Of a stretch of DNA of 7,444 bases, positions 1 through 6,495 are shown in pieces. This DNA comes from Bacteroidetes bacterium UBA1860 (GTDB lineage: Bacteria; Bacteroidota; Rhodothermia; Balneolales; Balneolaceae), in the NCBI GenBank assembly GCA_002338335.1, contig DDIC01000086.1:11965-19408 (forward strand), in the 5' to 3' direction. The position numbers and the translations under genes are program-made. Within the stretch, counting starts at the first letter, position 1. Every line of letters starts with the position of its first letter. The notes below the pieces were generated by a model, which saw only the letters and a program-made list of their open reading frames with translations, was not told the DNA's origin and made no database searches.

Positions 1-1974
1 GGAGCCTGCCTCCACCGCGACGTTCCCATTCAACCCATTCGCATACAACCGCTCACCCTGATGTGTGACAACCCACCCCTCATGACCTAAGCTTTTTGCC
101 TCTTTGAGTGTTGGCGCGATCAAGACCTGACCCAAAAGAAACTCCACTAAAGGCTTCAAGCTAGCGTCGCACCGAACATGATGCGCTACGGAGGATGGAT
201 GAACCTTGGGTGAAGGAAGTGCCTTGAGCGCCGACTCATCGATAAAATGTGCACGCCCTTTTTGGTTTGTGTCCAAAAAGGTAATGGCATCGTTGATGGT
301 ATCTGCATTGGGCAACAACACAGCAAATTGTAAAGCACCAAGCGCGGCAGCAAGGGCAGAGGCATGTTCTGGATCGGTTTGAACCGCTTCCGAAAGCGTC
401 CTCATAGAGCTAGGGGCAGCAGGCCAAGAGTCGAATAACTCCGACACACTTTGGGGATCTTGCTCACGCGATTCGGCAAGGGATTGAAATAGCTCTTTTT
501 GCTTTTCCAAAGCCGCACGCTCAGAGGTAGCTTGCTGTACCCGGTTGCGAGCCTCAGCTAACGCCTCAGAGGCAACATCACGATCTTTTTGAGCTTTTTG
601 AAACGCTATTTTTGCTTTTTCCACCGCTTTGGCGGCTTCATTGGCCTCTTTTTGGCGATGACCGATTTCTTTTTGTAATTGCGTGGCCTGCGCCTGTGCC
701 TGGCTTAGCTCTTCGTTGATACGGTCCTGATCTCCCGTTGCACTCTCGATCTTCGATTCCAAGCGAACCCGAGTGTTTTGAATCTCTCGGAGATCATTCT
801 CTAAACGACTTAATGCGATCTCTGCTTCCATTACCGCTGTGCGCGTTTGAGAATACGACTGCTGTACCACACGAAACGCTTCACGCGACGCCTCGAGCTC
901 TTCCGACGATCCCGTGAGTTCTTTGTCGAGCTCGCTAATGGAGGCCTCAGACGTTTCCTTTACCTTTTTGAGGGTCTCAATGTCAGCGGTACTTTGCGTG
1001 ACATCCTCCTCATACTGCTTAATTAAGGACTGTTCGGCAATCACTTTCTCTTTGGCCACGGCGATCGCACTTTGTAGTTCTTGCAATTGCTGCTCCACCT
1101 GCCGGGTCGCTTGAACCGCCTTCGCTTCAGCTTGCTCTGCCTTGATCACATGCTGTTGCCCGGTCGCTTCCTTTGCCTCCAGCTCGCCCAGCGTCGCCTG
1201 GATCTTTGCCTTTTCCCGTTCCAGTTCGCCAATGGCCTCACGCAATGGTCCAAGCTCTGCATCCAACTTCTCCACCTCAAAACGGTGCAATTGTTGATCC
1301 AGGCGCTCCAGACCCAACGCCCATTCCTTCGACTTCATCGCCCGCTGTGACTGTAGCTCTAGCGAACGAACATTTTTTTGTACTTCGCGCAAGATATCCT
1401 CGACTCTCTGCAAGTCTGCCAACGTCTCGTCCAGCCGTCTGCGGGTTTGTTTCCGTCGATCCTTGTAGCGAGTGATGCCCGCAGCTTCCTCAAACAAACG
1501 GCGTCGTTCTTGGTTTTTGTCGCTTAGAATTTCTTCCACCATCTTGAGCTCAATCACCGAGTAAGCATCCACACCCATTCCGGTATCCATGAACAGGTTC
1601 ATAATGTCCTTGAGGCGAACCGACTGATTATTCAGCAGGTATTCACTCTGCCCCGAACGGTAGAGACGACGGGTAATGGTTACATCAGAGTACTCTGTCG
1701 GCAAGACGCCTTTATTGTTGAGTAGCGTCAGTGAAACCTCTGCCATTCCGAGAGACTTGCGTGAGGCTGTCCCATTAAACACGACATCATTCATGCTACT
1801 CGAACGCAACATCGAGGCGCGCTGCTCCCCCAAGACCCATCGAAGGGCGTCAACAATATTAGATTTACCACACCCATTGGGCCCTACAATCGCAGTAATC
1901 CCCGTGTCAAATTGCACCCTGGTTTTCTGGGCAAAGCTTTTAAATCCTTGGAGTTCTAGCGTAGAGATTAACAT
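1..1974 (-). CDS. smc: Chromosome segregation ATPase SMC, N-terminal 658 residues (partial)
   Basis: The reading frame is open from an ATG at 1974 to the window edge, so the C-terminal coiled coil and head are missing (bacterial SMCs have about 1,150-1,200 residues). SMC is the ATP-driven core of the bacterial condensin that organises and separates chromosomes. Visible parts: an N-terminal ATPase head with the Walker A motif GPNGCGKS at residues 31-38 (Lys37), then DALRWVLGEQ (42-51), TRRLYRSGQSEYLLN (101-115) and FEEAAGITRYK (161-171). From about 170 to 500 runs a Glu/Gln/Lys/Ala-rich heptad-like coiled coil. From about 519 to the edge is a hinge-like domain (TDPEHASALAAALGALQ). Walker A carries Cys at position 35 where many bacteria have Ser. 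The gene lies 39 bp after frr on the same strand, so cotranscription with pyrH-frr is likely. No Shine-Dalgarno sequence precedes the ATG. The start is supported by the MLISTLELQGFKSF opening, standard for the family. Confidence 0.97.
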   Translation of the reverse strand, partial: MLISTLELQGFKSFAQKTRVQFDTGITAIVGPNGCGKSNIVDALRWVLGEQRASMLRSSSMNDVVFNGTASRKSLGMAEVSLTLLNNKGVLPTEYSDVTITRRLYRSGQSEYLLNNQSVRLKDIMNLFMDTGMGVDAYSVIELKMVEEILSDKNQERRRLFEEAAGITRYKDRRKQTRRRLDETLADLQRVEDILREVQKNVRSLELQSQRAMKSKEWALGLERLDQQLHRFEVEKLDAELGPLREAIGELEREKAKIQATLGELEAKEATGQQHVIKAEQAEAKAVQATRQVEQQLQELQSAIAVAKEKVIAEQSLIKQYEEDVTQSTADIETLKKVKETSEASISELDKELTGSSEELEASREAFRVVQQSYSQTRTAVMEAEIALSRLENDLREIQNTRVRLESKIESATGDQDRINEELSQAQAQATQLQKEIGHRQKEANEAAKAVEKAKIAFQKAQKDRDVASEALAEARNRVQQATSERAALEKQKELFQSLAESREQDPQSVSELFDSWPAAPSSMRTLSEAVQTDPEHASALAAALGALQFAVLLPNADTINDAITFLDTNQKGRAHFIDESALKALPSPKVHPSSVAHHVRCDASLKPLVEFLLGQVLIAPTLKEAKSLGHEGWVVTHQGERLYANGLNGNVAVEAGS

Positions 1975-2013
1975 CGTGGCAACGGGGCCTGATCCTGGGC
2001 AATTCGCATGACC

Positions 2014-2583
2014 TTATACCGTCATGATATCCGTCTCCTTGGCCTCTAGAAGAGAGTCAACGGTTGCCGTGAAGCTATCGGTTAATTTTTGGACTTCTGC
2101 TTCACCGTCAAACTTAGCGTTTTCGGGTAGCGATGCATCTGCGACCGTCTTTTTAATTTGCTCATTGGCATCGCGACGTGCATTTCGGATACTCACACGA
2201 CACTGTTCGGCCACATCTTTGGCAAGTTTCACCAACTCTCGACGCCGCTCTTCTGTCAGCATGGGGAATGGAATCCGAATCATTTCCCCGTCATTGCTAG
2301 GATTAAGCCCTAGAGAAGAGGATTGAATCGCTTTTTCGATATCGGGAATCACCGACTTATCATAGGGCTGAACCACAAGTAGACGAGCTTCTGGCGCACT
2401 CACATTGGCAAGCTGCTGCAGCGGTGTTTGGGCTCCATAATAATCCACTTTGATGGTATCGAGCAATGAAGGGCTCGCTTTGCCAGCACGAATATGAGAG
2501 AACTCCTTTTTACAATAGTCTACAGCCTCCTCCATATTGAGGTTGGCCATGTCAATGATCTCTTGTAACTCTTCAAATTGCAT
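2014..2583 (-). CDS. frr: Ribosome recycling factor (RRF)
   Basis: Encodes 189 residues, close to the usual 185. RRF acts with EF-G in the cytoplasm to split the post-termination ribosome so that subunits can be reused. Family motifs: RAGKASPSLLD (32-42), VQPYDKS (71-77), NPSNDGEMIRIPFPMLTEER (94-113) and RVSIRNARRDAN (129-140); Arg133 matches the invariant Arg132 of the E. coli protein. A GTG three codons upstream (2592) is in frame, but the ATG at 2583 is preferred because AGGTGA lies 5 nt upstream of it and the GTG would overlap that site. The gene is 69 bp after pyrH, with a hairpin in the gap, and is followed by smc. The pyrH-frr pairing is widely conserved in bacteria. Confidence 0.98.
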   Translation of the reverse strand: MQFEELQEIIDMANLNMEEAVDYCKKEFSHIRAGKASPSLLDTIKVDYYGAQTPLQQLANVSAPEARLLVVQPYDKSVIPDIEKAIQSSSLGLNPSNDGEMIRIPFPMLTEERRRELVKLAKDVAEQCRVSIRNARRDANEQIKKTVADASLPENAKFDGEAEVQKLTDSFTATVDSLLEAKETDIMTV

Positions 2584-2588
2584 AATGA

Positions 2589-2594
2589 TCACCT
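2589..2594 (-). promoter_or_regulatory. Shine-Dalgarno site of frr
   Basis: The minus strand reads AGGTGA, then 5 nt, then ATG. It is the only clear Shine-Dalgarno match next to a start in this window. It fixes the frr start at 2583 rather than at the in-frame GTG at 2592, whose codon overlaps the site. Confidence 0.75.
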
Positions 2595-2613
2595 AGTTTT
2601 GTACCCAACGCAA

Positions 2614-2644
2614 TGTGTTACACCGAGGACTTAGATGCAACACA
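2614..2644 (-). other. Intercistronic hairpin between pyrH and frr
   Basis: On the minus-strand RNA, UGUGUUGCA (2644-2636) can pair with UGUAACACA (2622-2614): nine consecutive pairs including one G-U, with a 13-nt loop. It begins 8 nt after the pyrH stop codon and ends 30 nt before the frr ATG. No U-tract follows, so it is not an intrinsic terminator. It could be an mRNA stability element, a processing site or a control on frr translation. The pairing is read directly; the role is inference. Confidence 0.5.
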
Positions 2645-2652
2645 AGCGCCCT

Positions 2653-3369
2653 TTATTCCGCCCACGTAACGGTTGAGCCAACATTAGGCTCTCCCTCGAG
2701 GACTCGAAGTAGGTTTCCTTCTTTGTTCATGTTAAACACCACAATCGGGGTTTGATTGTCCCGACACAGGGTTAATGCGGTTAAGTCCATGACCGACAAA
2801 CGATCTTGCAACACTTGGTCCCCCGTGATGGTATCATATTTTTGAGCATGCTCGTCCTTTTCAGGGTCGGCACTATAAATCCCATCCACACGGGTCCCTT
2901 TTAGGATCACATCGGCTTCGATTTCGATAGCTCTCAAAGAGGCAGCAGTATCGGTGGTGAAGTAGGGATTCCCCGTCCCCGCACCAAAGATTACTACGCG
3001 TCCTTTCTCAAGGTGGCGTATGGCTCTGCGTCGAATGTAGGGCTCTGCAATCTCTTCCATACGGATGGCAGACATGAGACGTGTCTGAACATCCAGGCGT
3101 TCAAGCGCATCTTGAAGAGCCATGGCGTTGATGAGTGTAGCCAGCATGCCCATATAATCGCCTTGCACACGATCCATGCCTTCAGTAGCCCCTTTCACCC
3201 CGCGGAAAATATTCCCACCACCGATGACAATACTGATCTCAATACCCTGGAGATGAGCTTCTTTGATATCTTTTGAAAACCGAGCGAGGACATCGCTATC
3301 GATGCCGTGACCTTGTTCACCCAGGAGTGCTTCACCACTCAATTTGAGGAGGATGCGCTTGTATTTCAT
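2653..3369 (-). CDS. pyrH: Uridylate kinase (UMP kinase)
   Basis: Encodes 238 residues (E. coli 241). PyrH is the hexameric bacterial UMP kinase of the amino-acid-kinase fold; it makes UDP from UMP and ATP in pyrimidine nucleotide synthesis and is typically GTP-activated and UTP-inhibited. Motifs: KLSGEAL (9-15), IVIGGGNIFRG (47-57), GDYMGMLATLINAMALQ (70-86, with Asp71 matching the UMP-binding aspartate), GTGNPYFTTDTAA (131-143) and, further on, a VDGIYSADP stretch. The ATG at 3369 is chosen because MKYKRILLKLSGEAL aligns with the family start; non-ATG extensions upstream would run through the terminator hairpin. No Shine-Dalgarno sequence is present. The gene follows tsf by 64 bp, a gap occupied by a strong terminator, and precedes frr. 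Confidence 0.98.
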   Translation of the reverse strand: MKYKRILLKLSGEALLGEQGHGIDSDVLARFSKDIKEAHLQGIEISIVIGGGNIFRGVKGATEGMDRVQGDYMGMLATLINAMALQDALERLDVQTRLMSAIRMEEIAEPYIRRRAIRHLEKGRVVIFGAGTGNPYFTTDTAASLRAIEIEADVILKGTRVDGIYSADPEKDEHAQKYDTITGDQVLQDRLSVMDLTALTLCRDNQTPIVVFNMNKEGNLLRVLEGEPNVGSTVTWAE

Positions 3370-3384
3370 AATTGTATGATAGAC

Positions 3385-3419
3385 AAAAAAAAGGCTACCA
3401 TGAAAAATCAAGGTAGCCT
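3385..3419 (-). terminator. Intrinsic terminator after tsf
   Basis: Read on the minus strand, AGGCTACC (3419-3412) pairs perfectly with GGTAGCCT (3399-3392). Inside, a T-T mismatch is followed by three more pairs and a TTTT loop. A run of eight T follows the stem (3392-3385). It begins 14 nt after the tsf stop codon and its T-tract ends 15 nt before the pyrH ATG. This is a textbook rho-independent terminator for the rplM-rpsI-rpsB-tsf unit. Because pyrH, frr and smc follow on the same strand with no room for a usual promoter, partial read-through is the likely arrangement. Confidence 0.9.
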
Positions 3420-3433
3420 AAAGTGAGAGTGGA

Positions 3434-4273
3434 TTACGACTCGTTTGTTTCCCCGAGTTGTAGTCGATGAAATTTGGTGACCAGAGGCGTGCCATTTTGC
3501 TCAAGGTACTCCTTGACACTGATGCCATTATCCTTGACAAACTTTTGCTCCAAGAGAACACGCTCTTCATAGAATCTACGAAGCTTCCCTTGAGCTGCTT
3601 TTTCTGCGATCTCAGCTGGTTTGCCTTCATTAATGAGTTGCTCCTTCGCGATTTCGAGTTCTTTTTGAATGACATCGCCGTCCACGCTGTCGCGATTTAC
3701 CGCGATAGGATTCATGGCTGCTACCTGCATGGCGACATCACGTGCCACATCGGCATTGTTGATGGCTCCATCAAATTCAGCAAGAACCCCAAGCTGTGCT
3801 CCCGGGTGGATATAATCGATAAAACCACCCTCTGTTGAGGCAAAGAGTGCACGAGAGATCTGGATTTTTTCTCCAATCGCCCCAGTCATGGCGGTGAGAG
3901 CGTCTGCCACGGTACGGCCGTCAAATGCTTTGGTGAGAAGATCATCTGCACTAGAAACTTTCTCGCTAAACGCTGTCTCGAGGAATGCTTGTGCTTTCTG
4001 CTGAAAGTCATCATTACGAGCCACAAAGTCTGTCTCGCAATTGATTTCGATGGCCGCCGCCTGCTTGTGATCATCAGAGATGTGAATCATAACGAGGCCT
4101 TGATTTGCTTCACGGTCGGCGCGCTTTTCGGAAACCTGTTGTCCCTTTTTGCGTAGAAATTCTACCGCTGCATCCATATCACCGTTGGTTTCGGTGAGGG
4201 CTTTTTTACAATCCATCATGCCAGCGCCGGTCATTTCGCGCAATTTGGCCACGTCTTTTGCAGAAATACTCAT
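3434..4273 (-). CDS. tsf: Elongation factor Ts
   Basis: Encodes 279 residues (E. coli 283). EF-Ts is the nucleotide exchange factor that releases GDP from EF-Tu during translation elongation. The N-terminal UBA-like helical domain holds VAKLREMTGAGMMDCKKAL (8-26), and the core signature TDFVARNDDF lies at 81-90, including the Asp-Phe pair that inserts into EF-Tu. A coiled-coil-like stretch and the C-terminal module (VLLEQKFVKDN) are present, so the protein is full length. The start ATG at 4273 matches the family N-terminus. It lies 43 bp after rpsB, the near-universal rpsB-tsf pairing, and is followed 14 nt later by a strong terminator hairpin. The upstream AAGAA is at best a weak ribosome site. 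Confidence 0.98.
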   Translation of the reverse strand: MSISAKDVAKLREMTGAGMMDCKKALTETNGDMDAAVEFLRKKGQQVSEKRADREANQGLVMIHISDDHKQAAAIEINCETDFVARNDDFQQKAQAFLETAFSEKVSSADDLLTKAFDGRTVADALTAMTGAIGEKIQISRALFASTEGGFIDYIHPGAQLGVLAEFDGAINNADVARDVAMQVAAMNPIAVNRDSVDGDVIQKELEIAKEQLINEGKPAEIAEKAAQGKLRRFYEERVLLEQKFVKDNGISVKEYLEQNGTPLVTKFHRLQLGETNES

Positions 4274-4316
4274 GAGTTTGTTCTTCGTATGGGGTTCAAA
4301 GTTTTATGAAGATAAG

Positions 4317-5321
4317 TTAAGCTTCTTTCGCTGAATCTTTATCAGCCTCTTTGCCTTTTGACGCTTCTTTCGCCTCAGTTTTTGGAGCGTCTTTTGAAGC
4401 AGTCTCTTTTGCTGCAGCTGGTTTTGCTGCATCGCTCTTCACTTCAGGCTTTGCTTCTCTCTTAGCAGCTGGTTTGGCCGCAGCCGCTGGTTTAGCTGGT
4501 CCCTTGTTTCCTTCAGGCTTGCGCGTGCGACGCTTTCGGGTCTTGGCAGCAGGAGAATCTTTCGCCTCTGCTTCTGCTTTGCCTTGACTCTCTAACAAGG
4601 ATTGCTCCGCTAATTCTTCTTCTTCACGTGCTTGGCGCTCAGCCATTCCTTCTAAAATCGCATCCGCAATGTTTGAGGTAATCAACTGAATGGTTCTAGC
4701 TGAGTCGTCATTGCAGGGAATAATAAAGTCTGGAATATCTGGATCACTGTTGGTGTCGGCCAATGCAATGATGGGGATGTTCAACTTCACAGCCTCGTTC
4801 ACAGCAATACTTTCTTTGACGGTGTCGACCACAAATACCGCACCGGGAACACGGTTCATGGTCGCGATTCCACCAAGGGTTGCTTCCAACTTCGTGTACT
4901 CACGCTCACGCATGAGACGCTCTTTTTTCGTCAAATTCTCAAATGTGCCATCGTTGCGTTGTGACTCAATATCCTGCATGCGCCCGATGCTTCGCTTGAC
5001 CGTCTCAAAGTTTGTCAACATTCCACCCAACCAGCGATTTGTCACAAAGGGCATACCACAGCGAATCGCTTCGGTTTTGATGATCTCACGGGACTGTTTT
5101 TTTGTCCCTACAAATAAAATGGTCTTCCCAGAAGCGGTAAGGTTCTTGACCTGCTCTAGGGCATCTTTCAAAAATACTTCGGTCTTCTTGAGGTCAATGA
5201 TGTGAATCCCATTGCGCTGCATGAAGATAAATTCCTTCATTTTTGGATTCCAGCGGCGGGTAAGGTGTCCGAAATGGGCTCCGGACTTAAGTAGTTCGTC
5301 GACTGACGCGTGCTTTTGCAT
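4317..5321 (-). CDS. rpsB: 30S ribosomal protein S2 with long C-terminal tail
   Basis: Encodes 334 residues from the ATG at 5321; E. coli S2 has 241. S2 binds late to the 30S subunit next to S1/bS21 and is needed for translation initiation. Core motifs: LKSGAHFGHLTRRWNPKM (11-28), TNRWLGGMLTN (94-104), ALADTNSDP (186-194) and IPCNDDSARTIQLI (201-214). The core ends near residue 240. The last ~94 residues are low complexity: a basic cluster TRKRRTRKPEG (261-271), then Ala/Lys/Pro/Glu repeats such as AAKPAA, ending in KDSAKEA. The upstream in-frame extension to about 5363 is rejected because MQKHASVDELLKSGAHFGH is the family start. A 108-bp gap separates it from rpsI; tsf follows. No Shine-Dalgarno sequence is seen. 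Confidence 0.97.
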   Translation of the reverse strand: MQKHASVDELLKSGAHFGHLTRRWNPKMKEFIFMQRNGIHIIDLKKTEVFLKDALEQVKNLTASGKTILFVGTKKQSREIIKTEAIRCGMPFVTNRWLGGMLTNFETVKRSIGRMQDIESQRNDGTFENLTKKERLMREREYTKLEATLGGIATMNRVPGAVFVVDTVKESIAVNEAVKLNIPIIALADTNSDPDIPDFIIPCNDDSARTIQLITSNIADAILEGMAERQAREEEELAEQSLLESQGKAEAEAKDSPAAKTRKRRTRKPEGNKGPAKPAAAAKPAAKREAKPEVKSDAAKPAAAKETASKDAPKTEAKEASKGKEADKDSAKEA

Positions 5322-5348
5322 AGTATGTTGGTTTTGAGTTATGCCTCT

Positions 5349-5399
5349 ACTTGGGTCATCCATTGTGCTAACCCAAACTTTTGCTCAGGCACCCAGCAC
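5349..5399 (-). promoter_or_regulatory. Candidate pseudoknot in the rpsB leader
   Basis: In the 108-nt rpsI-rpsB gap the minus-strand RNA has two interleaved pairings. Stem 1: GUGCUG (5399-5394) with UAGCAC (5370-5365), five Watson-Crick pairs plus one G-U. Stem 2: GUUUGGGU (5378-5371) with ACCCAAGU (5356-5349), six Watson-Crick pairs plus two wobbles. The stems abut with no unpaired base between 5371 and 5370, the geometry of an H-type pseudoknot with stacked helices. It ends 27 nt before the rpsB ATG. S2 is known to repress its own leader in gammaproteobacteria, so autogenous control is a reasonable guess. Short inverted repeats also arise by chance, so confidence is limited. Confidence 0.35.
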
Positions 5400-5429
5400 G
5401 CAGTCACCAAGTATGTGTGGTTTGGTTGA

Positions 5430-5819
5430 TTATCGTTTGGAGAACTGGAAACGTTTACGCGCTTTTGGCTGCCCGTATTTTTTCCGCTCGACCATACGAT
5501 CATCACGTGTTAAAAGTTCTTTTTGCTTAAGCTGAGTATGAAATTCGCCGTCGGTCACTCCGTCGACCGCACGTGCAAGAGCATGCTGAATGGCACCGGC
5601 TTGGCTACTGACTCCGCCTCCTTTTACATTCACTTTAATGTCATATTTGCTTTCAGTCTCAGTCAAACGAAGCGGCAAAAGGGCCACGTTCACATTGGCT
5701 TGAGTCAGTAAATATTCTTCAGGGGTTTTGCCATTAATGAAAATAGAGCCTTTGCCATCTTTGATGTAGAGGCGAGCTGTGGAGGTCTTACGTCTTCCGA
5801 CGAATGATTGCTGTTCCAT
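5430..5819 (-). CDS. rpsI: 30S ribosomal protein S9
   Basis: Encodes 129 residues (E. coli 130). S9 sits in the 30S head, and its C-terminal tail reaches the P site, where the terminal Arg contacts the tRNA anticodon stem-loop. Motifs: GRRKTSTAR (8-16), VKGGGVSSQAGAIQHALARA (65-84), TRDDRMVERKKYGQPKARKR (104-123), and the ending FQFSKR, which keeps the universal SKR terminus. The ATG at 5819 is 7 bp after the rplM stop codon, so the two are almost certainly cotranscribed, as the rplM-rpsI pair is across bacteria. No Shine-Dalgarno sequence is evident before the start; re-initiation after rplM is possible at this spacing. Confidence 0.98.
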   Translation of the reverse strand: MEQQSFVGRRKTSTARLYIKDGKGSIFINGKTPEEYLLTQANVNVALLPLRLTETESKYDIKVNVKGGGVSSQAGAIQHALARAVDGVTDGEFHTQLKQKELLTRDDRMVERKKYGQPKARKRFQFSKR

Positions 5820-5826
5820 TCAGAAA

Positions 5827-6276
5827 TTAGTTTTCAACTTTCTTGGGTTGCTGTGCAGTATGTGGGTGAACACTTCCTGCATAGACACGAACGTTGGTCA
5901 TTAGCTTGCGGCCTAAACGATTTTTTGGAAGCATGCCTTTGACAGCTTTGAGGATCACCTTTGAGGGATCTTTTTCCATCAAGTCTGATGCTTTTGTGAA
6001 GCGGTCACCACCAGGATATCCTGTATGATGGAAATACTCTTTTTGAGCAAGCTTGTTGCCAGTCAATACGACTTTGTCCGCATTAATCACGACCACATTA
6101 TCGCCAGTATCCATATGTGGCGTGTATTCGGGCTTATTTTTTCCCTTTAGGATGGATGCGATTTCCGTAGAAACTCTTCCTAAGGGTTTGTCTGCTGCAT
6201 CTACAATGACCCAATCCTTTTGGATGTCTGATGGCTTTGCAGAAAACGTTTTATTTGACGTAGTATTCACTGACAC
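5827..6276 (-). CDS. rplM: 50S ribosomal protein L13 (GTG start)
   Basis: Encodes 149 residues (E. coli 142). L13 is an early-assembly 50S protein that binds 23S rRNA. Motifs: KTFSAKPSDIQKDWVIVDA (9-27), PLGRVSTEIA (31-40), YTPHMDTGDNVVVINADKV (51-69), HHTGYPGG (83-90), AVKGMLPKNRLGR (111-123) and VYAG (131-134). The start is unusual: the first ATG codon in frame is Met55, inside the conserved core, and an in-frame TAA lies at 6285-6283. Translation must therefore begin at GTG 6276, GTG 6270 or ATT 6279; GTG 6276 is chosen. The first eight residues (MSVNTTSN) have no counterpart in E. coli L13. No Shine-Dalgarno sequence is seen. It is the first gene of the ribosomal-protein block. Confidence 0.96.
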   Translation of the reverse strand: MSVNTTSNKTFSAKPSDIQKDWVIVDAADKPLGRVSTEIASILKGKNKPEYTPHMDTGDNVVVINADKVVLTGNKLAQKEYFHHTGYPGGDRFTKASDLMEKDPSKVILKAVKGMLPKNRLGRKLMTNVRVYAGSVHPHTAQQPKKVEN

Positions 6277-6298
6277 AATGCTTTAAGTTCGTAGTCTG

Positions 6299-6334
6299 TA
6301 GCTTCGATGATGCTTTCATTAGCTTTTGAAGCTA
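6299..6334 (-). promoter_or_regulatory. Alternative hairpins in the rplM leader
   Basis: On the minus-strand RNA, UAGCUUC (6334-6328) can pair perfectly with GAAGCUA (6305-6299), which ends 22 nt before the GTG start. Its first six bases, UAGCUU (6334-6329), can instead pair with AAGCUA (6325-6320) across a 3-nt loop. The two folds exclude each other. L13 is known to repress its own operon in E. coli, so this could be a control element, but no protein-binding motif can be assigned from one sequence. Confidence 0.35.
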
Positions 6335-6341
6335 GCCCAAT

Positions 6342-6370
6342 AAAGTAGGCGTTTTTGTGGGAAACATCAA
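6342..6370 (-). promoter_or_regulatory. Weak candidate promoter for the rplM operon
   Basis: TTGATG (6370-6365) and TACTTT (6347-6342) are separated by 17 bp on the minus strand. This would start transcription near 6335, just at the first base of the leader hairpin. The -10 matches the sigma-70 consensus at only 3 of 6 positions. A rival is TATACTTTG (6393-6385), one base longer than the Bacteroidota -7 element TAnnTTTG and lacking a clear -33 partner. Some promoter must lie in this divergent region; this assignment is tentative. Confidence 0.22.
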
Positions 6371-6495
6371 CACTGAAGTTTCTTCAAAGTATACGGGTGC
6401 AGAGCTCCTTGAATTCTCTTATTTTTCATGCTCCTTAGAGCAAAGGCATTACGCGCATTGCTCTACTCTTTATCATCGGGATTCAAGCTAATTAT

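Noticed and set aside
1968..2009. A 13-codon frame (MRIAQDQAPLPRC) between frr and smc whose TAA overlaps the smc start codon.
   Set aside because: It could couple translation to smc, but it has no ribosome site and no recognisable relation to known peptides; a frame this short is easily due to chance.
914..2011. Several plus-strand frames opposite smc, Ser/Leu-rich or Pro-rich.
   Set aside because: They are antisense to the well-supported smc coding sequence, match no family and have no start signals.
3370..3411. N-terminal extension of pyrH by 14 residues from a TTG codon in the terminator loop.
   Set aside because: The family N-terminus begins at MKYKRILLKLSGEAL, and the extension would be encoded by the terminator stem and U-tract.
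4690..5205. A 171-residue plus-strand frame opposite rpsB.
   Set aside because: It lies antisense to the conserved S2 core; its residues simply mirror S2 codons and show no domain.
5322..5363. N-terminal extension of S2 by 14 residues upstream of 5321.
   Set aside because: The extension overlaps the leader structure and S2 proteins begin at the MQKHASVDELL-like segment.
6471..6476. TATCAT as a definite -10 promoter element for the aconitase.
   Set aside because: The match is good, but there is no acceptable -35 at the right distance and the sigma factor preference of this organism is unknown.
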